Origin: Candidatus Moraniibacteriota bacterium
Lineage (GTDB): Bacteria > Patescibacteriota > Minisyncoccia > Moranbacterales > GCA-2747515
Length of the DNA: 10,561 nt
NCBI GenBank assembly: GCA_027016355.1
Contig: JALWAF010000054.1
Span: 1,965 to 12,525, forward strand
Reading direction: 5' to 3'
Numbering within the stretch: the stretch's first letter is position 1; each line of letters starts with the position of its first letter. Both the position numbers and the translations under genes were made by a program. The notes below the pieces were generated by a model that saw nothing but the letters and a program-made list of their open reading frames with translations, did no database searches and had not been told where the DNA came from. Of the stretch, positions 1-5,160 are shown piece after piece.

Positions 1-2
1 AT

Positions 3-308
3 GATGATATTGTTGTTCGCTATGGTGGGGAAGAGTTCTGTATCATTATCAGTGGTGTGTCTGCGGAAGAATTGCAGGTAGTTGCTGAGCGTTATCGCAA
101 AGCAATTGAAGCGCTCAAAAATATATGCAAAATGACACAAACAGAAGCATCTGTCACAGTAAGTGTTGGAGCATGTTTTGTCTCCAGTGAGAGTGACATT
201 ACTCTATCTGAAATTATTGAGTACGCCGATCAAGCCTTATACAAGGCAAAAGACAATGGTAGAAATTGTCTTGTAGTATCAAATCGGCGAGCACACAGAA
301 GGATATAA
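3..308 (+). CDS. Diguanylate cyclase, GGDEF domain (3' end only)
   Basis: This is the C-terminal part of a GGDEF domain; its start lies before the window. The frame is open from base 3 and shows RYGGEEF at visible residues 6-12, so the catalytic GG(D/E)EF loop is intact. Further on come the family's SVGACF strand and the closing ADQALYKAKDNGRN motif. GGDEF enzymes condense two GTP into cyclic di-GMP, a second messenger. The Asp five residues before GGEEF fits the D of an inhibitory RxxD site, but the matching Arg is outside the window. The protein ends about 13 residues after the domain with a basic tail (RRAHRRI), so GGDEF is the C-terminal domain; whatever sensor precedes it is not visible. 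A GTG at 57 is inside the domain and is not the true start. An intrinsic terminator overlaps the TAA stop. The domain call is firm, and activity is inferred from the intact motif. Confidence 0.93.
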   Translation, partial: DDIVVRYGGEEFCIIISGVSAEELQVVAERYRKAIEALKNICKMTQTEASVTVSVGACFVSSESDITLSEIIEYADQALYKAKDNGRNCLVVSNRRAHRRI

Positions 309-347
309 ACCAATGGTAGTATTTATCAAATACACTATTGGTTTTTT
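308..347 (+). terminator. Intrinsic terminator of the GGDEF gene
   Basis: The arms AACCAATGGTAGTATTT and AAATACACTATTGGTT form a stem of about 16 pairs with one bulged A and one G-T wobble around a 3-nt loop. A run of six T follows at 342-347. It starts on the last base of the stop codon and separates the GGDEF gene from metG. Confidence 0.85.
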
Positions 348-349
348 AT

Positions 350-379
350 TTGCCCAAAAATGATATTTTGGTGTATGCT
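350..379 (+). promoter_or_regulatory. Possible metG promoter
   Basis: TTGCCC (350-355) and TATGCT (374-379) are separated by 18 bp and lie just after the upstream terminator. This would start transcription about 20 bases before the metG ATG. Both boxes are imperfect matches and the region is AT-rich, so this is the best available candidate only. No Shine-Dalgarno sequence precedes the ATG. Confidence 0.35.
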
Positions 380-405
380 AAAGTAGTATTTAAAGCAATA
401 AATTT

Positions 406-1827
406 ATGAAGAAAAATTTCTATATTACAACAACTCTGCCATATGTGAATGCAGAACCTCACATCGGTTTTGCTAGTGAGATTATTTATGCAGATGTGCG
501 TGCGCGGTTTGAAAGACTACTTGGTAATGATGTAGTTTTTAATACTGGAACGGATGAACATGGCGCAAAGATTTGGCAAAAGGCTCAAGAAGAGGGAGTG
601 GATGTACAAGAATATGTAGATGGTTATGCAGCAAAGTTTGATGAGTTAAAAACTATGTTGGATTTGAGCTATACAAATTTTATTCGTACAACAGATAAAA
701 ATCACATCAAAGCTGCACAAGAGATGTGGCGCAGGGTTGATGCGAATGGTTTTATTTACAAAAAACAATACAGTGTAAAGTATTGTGTAGGATGTGAATT
801 AGAAAAAACTGATAGTGATTTAGATAATGGTGAATGCCCATTGCACCCTGGTAAAGAGTTAGAGCTTATAGAAGAAGAAAATTATTTTTTTAAGTTTAGT
901 GAGTTTGGAGACAAATTATTAGAACTCTATAAGAAAAATCCAGAATTTGTAATGCCAAAAAAACGATTAAATGAAATACAAGCTTTTGTAGAAAGAGGCT
1001 TGCAAGATTTGTCTATTTCACGTTTGGCAAGTAAGATGCCCTGGGGAGTTCCTGTGCCAGGCGATAAGACACAAGTAATGTATGTGTGGTTTGACGCACT
1101 TACAAATTATATTTCAACGCTCGGGTGGCCGGATGATACGGAAAATTTTGAAAAGTTTTGGGGAACGAAAGAAAATCCAAGCGCAATTCAGATTGCAGGA
1201 AAAGACAACTTGAGACAACAAAGTGCAATGTGGCAAGCGATGCTCATGGCTGCTGATTTACCAACTAGCAAGCAAGTTTTTATAAATGGATTCATCGGAG
1301 TAGATGGGCAGAAAATGAGTAAGTCGATTGGAAATGTAATAGCGCCAAGTGAAATGGTAGAGCGTTATGGGTGAGATGGAGCAAGGTATGTGCTTTTAAC
1401 AAAAGGAAATTTTGGAGAAGACAATGATATCTCATGGGACAAGATGGATGCAAAATACAATGCAGACTTGGCAAATGGACTGGGAAATTTGACAGCGCGC
1501 ATTATTACACTCGCAGGGGATATCGAATATGACGTGCCTGAAGTTGATGTAATTCACTTGCAGTCTGATGCAGATAAGATGTCACTAAACAGTGCACTAG
1601 AAAAAATTTGGATGATTGTAGCAAAAGCAAACAAGAATATCGAAGAGACAAAGCCATGGGAGCTCAGAAAAAATGATGAAAATGAATTTGAAAAGGTAAT
1701 GAAAAAACTTTTGGTAGATTTGCATAAAATCGCCACTTTGGTAGAGTCATTTTTACCACAAACATCAGATAAAATAAAAAATGCACTAAAAACTCGCGAA
1801 AGAATAATTCTTTTTGAACGAATTTAG
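406..1827 (+). CDS. metG: Methionyl-tRNA synthetase, interrupted by an in-frame TGA
   Basis: Charges tRNA-Met with methionine in the cytoplasm (class I synthetase). The Rossmann-fold signature is at residues 11-22 (LPYVNAEPHIGF, the HIGH motif). A zinc-knuckle pattern C127-x2-C130...C144-x2-H147 follows, then GKDNLRQQSAMWQ near 265-277 and KMSKS at 303-307. Residue 323 is TGA (1372-1374). The same frame then continues with DGARYVLLTKGNF, the expected sequence after KMSKS, and an alpha-helical anticodon-binding domain, ending at TAG. Read through, the product is 473 residues, a minimal MetRS without the C-terminal tRNA-binding extension. Either TGA is decoded as an amino acid (glycine in the Gracilibacteria/Absconditabacteria code), or this is a nonsense mutation or sequencing error. 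A second initiation at GTG 1390 would give a fragment without the active site. There is no Shine-Dalgarno sequence upstream. The family call is certain; the meaning of the TGA is open. Confidence 0.93.
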
Positions 1828-1849
1828 ACAAAAAGAAAAAAACGTATTA

Positions 1850-1889
1850 TAATAATGCTATCATGCTACGTAGCATGATAGCATTATTA
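1850..1889. repeat. 40-bp perfect palindrome, copy 1
   Basis: Twenty bases each side of 1869/1870 are exactly complementary. The central 28 bp (1856-1883), made of arms TGCTATCATGCTAC and GTAGCATGATAGCA, is identical to a second palindrome at 2323-2350. It starts 23 bases after the metG stop and ends 21 bases before the regulator's ATG. It could be a dimer-binding operator, an RNA hairpin or a dispersed repeat. No clean T-run follows, so it is a poor intrinsic terminator. Confidence 0.9.
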
Positions 1890-1910
1890 GTTTTAATTAA
1901 TTTAGTAAAT

Positions 1911-2321
1911 ATGTCTAGAAAACAAATTAGTGATATTAGTGATGATGAAAGACGTAAAATAATTGGAGATTTTTTTGATATTGTGACAAACTTAAAAACA
2001 AAAAAAGAAACTATAGGTTTTATGATAGGACTTCTATCTCCTAGTGAAATATTAATGCTTGCTAGGCGTATACAAATTGCTCAGATGTTGTTAGAAGGAA
2101 AAAATTATAGAGAAATTTGTGATGAAATAAGTGTTAGTCAAAGCACTGTTGCATCAGTAGCAAGATGGATTTATGATGAAAATAATGAATTATTTAAAAA
2201 ACAAATATATAGTCATCAATGTAAAATTGGTAAAAATAAGACTAAAGAATATTATGATAGCATCCTAAGTCCGTACGAACAATTAAATGCTTTAAGAGAT
2301 ATGATAAATAGTAAAATGTAA
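1911..2321 (+). CDS. TrpR/YerC-family DNA-binding protein
   Basis: A small predicted cytoplasmic transcription factor of 136 residues. The TrpR/YerC pattern is clear: LSPSEILMLARRIQIAQML at residues 42-60, then a helix-turn-helix at about 64-87 (NYREICDEISVSQSTVASV). The E. coli TrpR segment GSNSLK, which follows its recognition helix and helps hold tryptophan, is not conserved here, so a tryptophan corepressor role is not supported; YerC-type proteins generally have no known ligand. A C-terminal extension of about 45 residues goes beyond usual TrpR/YerC length. I chose ATG 1911 because the upstream ATG at 1863 lies inside the palindrome and the 16 residues it would add do not resemble the family. 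Perfect palindromes sit on both sides of the gene, suggesting autoregulation or a mobile unit. Base composition is very AT-rich. Confidence 0.85.
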   Translation: MSRKQISDISDDERRKIIGDFFDIVTNLKTKKETIGFMIGLLSPSEILMLARRIQIAQMLLEGKNYREICDEISVSQSTVASVARWIYDENNELFKKQIYSHQCKIGKNKTKEYYDSILSPYEQLNALRDMINSKM

Positions 2322-2351
2322 TTGCTATCATGCTACGTAGCATGATAGCAA
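2322..2351. repeat. 30-bp perfect palindrome, copy 2
   Basis: Fifteen bases each side of 2336/2337 are exactly complementary, and the 28-bp core (2323-2350) is identical to copy 1. It begins on the base after the regulator's stop codon and ends 9 bases before the HAD gene's ATG, in the position of a 5' leader. No T-run follows. Confidence 0.9.
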
Positions 2352-2360
2352 GATAAAATT

Positions 2361-3011
2361 ATGATTAAGGCAATTTTATTTGATATGAACGGTGTTATTA
2401 TTGATGATGAGCATATTCATAAAAAAGCTTTTGGTGAAACTGTAAAAAAGTTTGGTATAAATTTGTCACATGAAGATTATATTGAGTGTTGTGCTGGTAA
2501 GACAGATAGGCAAGGATATATTGATATTAAAAATAAATTTAATATAGATTTGCCAATAAAAAATTTATTAAAAGAAAAGGCACAAATGTATTTAGAGCTT
2601 TTTCCAAAAAATAAAGCTTCGTATAGCGGAGTAATCGATTTAATCAAAAAATTGGCAAAAGAATATACTATTGCACTTACGTCCAGTTCTTCTCGTGCAG
2701 AAGTTGGATTAGTTATTAAAGAATTTGGCATAATTGATGATTTTGCAATTACTATTTCTGGAGATGATGTGCAAAATGGTAAACCTAATCCGGAGCCATA
2801 TATAAAAACCGCACAAATATTGCAAGTTAAGCCTAAAGAGTGTGTTGTCATTGAGGATTCTGCCAGTGGTATTCAATCCGCAAAAGATGCGGGATGTTAT
2901 TGCATAGCAATCACAACTACACATGTGCGAAATAAATTGCAGGATGCGGATATTATTGTAGATAAATTTGAGGAAATTGATGAAAATTTGATTAATAATA
3001 TAGAAAAATGA
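2361..3011 (+). CDS. HAD-superfamily hydrolase, beta-phosphoglucomutase-like, with Asn in motif I
   Basis: A 216-residue HAD protein of subfamily I with an alpha-helical cap (about 15-85). Motif I is FDMNGVIIDDE: nucleophile Asp8 is present, but the usual second Asp (general acid/base) is Asn10. Motif II is TSSSS (T107/S108), the motif III Lys is K141 in GKPNPEPY, and motif IV is E165-D166 in IEDSASG. Most relatives dephosphorylate or isomerise small phosphorylated metabolites; the substrate here cannot be told. Loss of the acid/base Asp may lower phosphatase turnover, although HAD sequences with DxN exist. The listed TGA stop overlaps the tatD start (ATGA), a classical coupling arrangement. 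If TGA were read as glycine, the protein would gain only three residues and stop at TAG 3018-3020. The regulator and palindrome lie immediately upstream. Confidence 0.88.
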   Translation: MIKAILFDMNGVIIDDEHIHKKAFGETVKKFGINLSHEDYIECCAGKTDRQGYIDIKNKFNIDLPIKNLLKEKAQMYLELFPKNKASYSGVIDLIKKLAKEYTIALTSSSSRAEVGLVIKEFGIIDDFAITISGDDVQNGKPNPEPYIKTAQILQVKPKECVVIEDSASGIQSAKDAGCYCIAITTTHVRNKLQDADIIVDKFEEIDENLINNIEK

Positions 3012-3844
3012 AGCTTATAGATTCACATGCTCATGTGCATGATTCAAAATTTGATAAAGATCGTGATGAAGTTATTCAGAGGTCTATTGATAATGGAGTA
3101 GAAAAAATTATTACAGTTGGTACAAATGAAAAAACTTCTTTGCAGGCAATTGAATTGGCAGAGAAATATGATAATATTTTTGCAACTATTGGTTTGCACC
3201 CTCTGCATCTTTTTGAATGTAGTGAGTGCGGTGAAGAGGAACAGATTTTTGAAGAATTTGATTATGAAAAATATTTACAATTGGCTAACAATGATAATGT
3301 TGTGGCAATTGGTGAAGTAGGGCTTGATTATCATCACTTTAGTGCAAATGATGATGTGGGGGAAATTAAAGAAAAACAAAAAGAAGTTTTGATTGAGTTT
3401 ATAAAAATCTGTAATGAAGTACAAAAACCAATTGTAATTCATTGTTGGGATGGGTACGGGGAGTTGTTGGAGATTCTTGAGCAAAACACCCTCACCCTCA
3501 ATCCCTCTCCCACAGGGAGAGGGAGGAAAGGGGTGATTCACAGTTATATAGGAAGTTGGAAAAACGCACAGAAATTTATTGCACTTGGCTATAAAATTGG
3601 ATTGAATGGTATTGCAACGTATGGTGAGTCATATGATAAATTGATTCGAAATATTGATTTAAAAGATCTTCTGCTAGAAACAGATGCACCATATTTGCCA
3701 CCACGACCATTGCCACGAGAAAATAGATGTGAGCCAAAAGATGTAAAATTGGTTGCAGAGAAAATTGCATATGTAAAAAATATGAACGTAGATGATGTGG
3801 TAAAACAAATTACTAAAAATACTAAGGAATTATTTAATATATAA
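3008..3844 (+). CDS. tatD: TatD-family metal-dependent DNase/hydrolase
   Basis: A TIM-barrel amidohydrolase-like nuclease of 278 residues, normally acting as a 3'-5' exonuclease/DNase or D-aminoacyl-tRNA deacylase in the cytoplasm. Metal ligands are all visible: H7-x-H9 (DSHAH), E103 (GEVGLDYH), H145 (VIHCWD), H178 (VIHSYIG) and D226 (ETDAPYL). Residues about 161-175 (TLTLNPSPTGRGRKG) are not family sequence. They translate a GC-rich palindromic repeat inserted in frame between the helix ending ILEQN and the metal-binding strand VIHSY. The start overlaps the upstream HAD stop by 4 bases, so the two genes are probably co-transcribed and translationally coupled. metG-tatD adjacency is common in bacteria (for example metS-yabD in Bacillus); here two genes lie between them. 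The gene ends at TAA. Confidence 0.93.
   Translation: MKLIDSHAHVHDSKFDKDRDEVIQRSIDNGVEKIITVGTNEKTSLQAIELAEKYDNIFATIGLHPLHLFECSECGEEEQIFEEFDYEKYLQLANNDNVVAIGEVGLDYHHFSANDDVGEIKEKQKEVLIEFIKICNEVQKPIVIHCWDGYGELLEILEQNTLTLNPSPTGRGRKGVIHSYIGSWKNAQKFIALGYKIGLNGIATYGESYDKLIRNIDLKDLLLETDAPYLPPRPLPRENRCEPKDVKLVAEKIAYVKNMNVDDVVKQITKNTKELFNI
3487..3535. repeat. GC-rich palindromic repeat inserted in the tatD reading frame
   Basis: The core is TCCCTCTCCC (3502-3511), ACA, GGGAGAGGGA (3515-3524), a 10-bp perfect stem. Outer partial pairing is CACCCT (3487-3492) with AGGGGTG (3529-3535). It resembles the widespread CCCTCACCC...CCCTCTCCC bacterial palindromic repeats that translate as PSPxGRG. It is far more GC-rich than surrounding DNA and adds about 15 codons, a multiple of three. 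Confidence 0.8.
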
Positions 3845-3855
3845 TAAAATAATGC

Positions 3856-3884
3856 TTGATATATTGTAGTATATCTAATATGAT
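3856..3884 (+). promoter_or_regulatory. Promoter of the 78-residue orphan gene
   Basis: TTGATA (3856-3861) and TATGAT (3879-3884) are separated by exactly 17 bp, a near-consensus sigma-70 promoter. It lies just after the tatD stop and would start transcription near 3891. It shows that the small gene is its own unit. Confidence 0.75.
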
Positions 3885-3935
3885 AAACAATCAAAGAGTA
3901 ATTTTTTGGTAAAATTATTATAGGGAGGAAGAACA

Positions 3936-4172
3936 ATGAGTGAGCGTAAAAATCGTATTGTCATGGCAAAAAGTTTGCTTACTGATAACATGGTGGATGT
4001 TATTTTTTTTGACAAAGACGAGTTGTCTGACATGAGTCTTGAAGAAACAATGGATTATGTCATAAGAGAGTCTAAAGAACGATTGGATATAAAGGAAAAT
4101 TACACATTTGTTCCGTGCATTTTGCCAACAGGAAGCATATTGTTAGCAGTTCAACAATATCACACAAATTAA
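3936..4172 (+). CDS. Small protein of unknown function, 78 residues
   Basis: I do not recognise this family. The protein is small and apparently cytoplasmic, with no signal peptide or membrane segment. The middle is acidic (DKDELSDMSLEETMDYVIRESKERLD, abbreviated here as residues about 26-50) and probably helical. A hydrophobic C-terminal strand region (FVPCILPTGSILLAV) follows. Expression signals are strong: a 17-bp-spaced promoter at 3856-3884, the Shine-Dalgarno AGGGAGGA (3922-3929) six bases before the ATG, and a terminator directly after the stop. The ribosome binding site decides the start and is unusual here, since metG, the peroxiredoxin gene and nrdA lack one. The complete set of signals makes a real gene likely despite its size. 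Confidence 0.75.
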   Translation: MSERKNRIVMAKSLLTDNMVDVIFFDKDELSDMSLEETMDYVIRESKERLDIKENYTFVPCILPTGSILLAVQQYHTN

Positions 4173-4178
4173 ACCTTT

Positions 4179-4212
4179 TGCCATCGTGATATAAATCAAG
4201 GTGGCATTTTTT
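4179..4212 (+). terminator. Intrinsic terminator of the 78-residue gene
   Basis: TGCCATC (4179-4185) pairs with GGTGGCA (4200-4206), with an inner GAT/ATC helix, and six T follow at 4207-4212. It begins 6 bases after the TAA stop. Confidence 0.85.
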
Positions 4213-4288
4213 GTACACATTATAAACACAATAAAAAAATATACAAGATGTAGTATGTTTTCATTTTATCAGGACACAAATAGCGGTG

Positions 4289-4316
4289 TTGACGCTTGCT
4301 TGTAGAATGGTATAAT
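4289..4316 (+). promoter_or_regulatory. Strong extended -10 promoter of the peroxiredoxin gene
   Basis: TTGACG (4289-4294), a 16-bp spacer, then TGG-TATAAT (4308-4316), a consensus -10 with the extended TGn element. Predicted transcription starts near 4323, giving a leader of about 27 bases of A/T-rich sequence without a Shine-Dalgarno motif. Confidence 0.8.
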
Positions 4317-4350
4317 TATAAACCCAATATAATAATTAATAATAAAATAT

Positions 4351-4968
4351 ATGGCAGAGCAATATGAAGAAGATATGATTTTTGAATCATGTTTTAATAA
4401 TCAACCTGTAATAGGACAAAAAGTGATTGATCGTGAATTTACAGTTTATCAATCAAATAAGTTTACTAAGAAAAAGTTATCCAACTTATATAAAAATAAA
4501 TGGTTGGTGCTCTTCTTTTATCCAGCAGACTTTACTTTTATTTGCCCAACTGAATTAGAGGATCTTGCAGATTCTTATGCAAAACTCAAGAAAATGGGTG
4601 TTGAAGTAGTAAGTGTATCAACTGATACTGAGTTTACACATAAAGCATGGCACGATTCTTCGGAGGCAATTGGTAAGGTTAAGTTCCCAATGGCGGCTGA
4701 TCCTACAGGGCAACTTTGTCGTGACTTTGGTGTAATGATTGAGGAAGAAGGATTAGCACTTCGTGGTACATTTATTATAAATCCAAAAGGAGAATTAAAA
4801 GCAATGGAAGTACATGATAACAGTATTGGACGAGATGCTAGTGAATTAGTAAGAAAAATTCAAGCAGCGCAATTTGTTGAATCACATAATGGTCAAGTTT
4901 GTCCTGCAAAATGGACACCTGGTAAAAAGACTTTGAAGCCAGGTATTAACTTGGTAGGTAAGATATAA
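4351..4968 (+). CDS. Typical 2-Cys peroxiredoxin (AhpC/Prx1 family)
   Basis: A cytoplasmic thiol peroxidase that reduces hydrogen peroxide and organic peroxides. At 205 residues it has the normal length. The peroxidatic Cys is C65 in the active-site motif DFTFICPTE, with T62 and R138 (LALRGTF) completing the catalytic set. The resolving Cys is C184 in VCPAKW, so it is a typical 2-Cys enzyme expected to form head-to-tail dimers or decamers. The N-terminus has about 20 extra residues before the conserved GQKVIDREF region. No reductase gene (AhpF, thioredoxin) is in the window, so the electron donor is unknown. The gene has its own strong promoter and stands alone between the orphan gene and nrdA. 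Nothing indicates an OxyR- or PerR-type site that I can identify. It is AT-rich like its neighbours and ends at TAA. Confidence 0.95.
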   Translation: MAEQYEEDMIFESCFNNQPVIGQKVIDREFTVYQSNKFTKKKLSNLYKNKWLVLFFYPADFTFICPTELEDLADSYAKLKKMGVEVVSVSTDTEFTHKAWHDSSEAIGKVKFPMAADPTGQLCRDFGVMIEEEGLALRGTFIINPKGELKAMEVHDNSIGRDASELVRKIQAAQFVESHNGQVCPAKWTPGKKTLKPGINLVGKI

Positions 4969-4975
4969 TTCACCA

Positions 4976-5070
4976 TCATTTGTCATTCCTGCAATGACAA
5001 GTATATGGGAGTAGAAAAATATTATATACAAATAGGGGGCATCTGTGTGATTACAGGCAGTTGCCTCTTA
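4976..5070. other. Structured intergenic stretch between the peroxiredoxin gene and nrdA
   Basis: It holds a stem TTGTCATT/AATGACAA around loop CCTGC (4980-5000 region), whose left half is a dispersed-repeat fragment shared with 9577-9592. A second possible structure pairs GGGGGCA (5035-5041) with TGCCTCT (5062-5068); AGGC (5055-5058) can instead pair with GCCT (5063-5066). These may be weak terminators of the peroxiredoxin transcript or repeat remnants. No convincing T-run follows either one. Confidence 0.35.
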
Positions 5071-5142
5071 ATTTGACCCTTAAAATAAATAATCAAAGTT
5101 TGTTTTTAAAAATTAGGATATTTAATCCTTCTTTATTAAAAC

Positions 5143-5151
5143 TGCTATAAA
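5143..5151 (+). promoter_or_regulatory. Extended -10 element close to the nrdA start; possible leaderless transcript
   Basis: TGC-TATAAA (5143-5151) is an extended -10. Its expected start point (about 5158-5160) falls immediately before the nrdA ATG at 5161. No good -35 box lies 16-18 bp upstream and no Shine-Dalgarno sequence exists, which fits leaderless translation. In such AT-rich DNA this could be chance. Confidence 0.4.
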
Positions 5152-5160
5152 TAAAGAAAT

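Noticed and set aside
1372..1374. UGA read as tryptophan
   Set aside because: The site between YG and DGARY is not a Trp position in MetRS, and all tryptophans in the window use TGG.
1863..1910. Extended start for the TrpR/YerC-type gene at ATG 1863
   Set aside because: This ATG lies within the perfect palindrome and the 16 added residues do not look like the family; ATG 1911 gives a normal N-terminus.
1850..2351. Palindromes as ordinary intrinsic terminators
   Set aside because: Neither is followed by a proper T-run, both lie close to downstream starts, and their symmetry is perfect to the centre, unlike the loop-containing terminators elsewhere in the window.
1850..2351. CRISPR array or transposon ends
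   Set aside because: There are only two copies, with a single gene between them. There is no spacer series, no transposase and no target-site duplication.
2477..2851. Minus-strand 124-codon frame opposite the HAD gene
   Set aside because: It is the mirror of a well-supported HAD coding sequence and shows no motif of its own.
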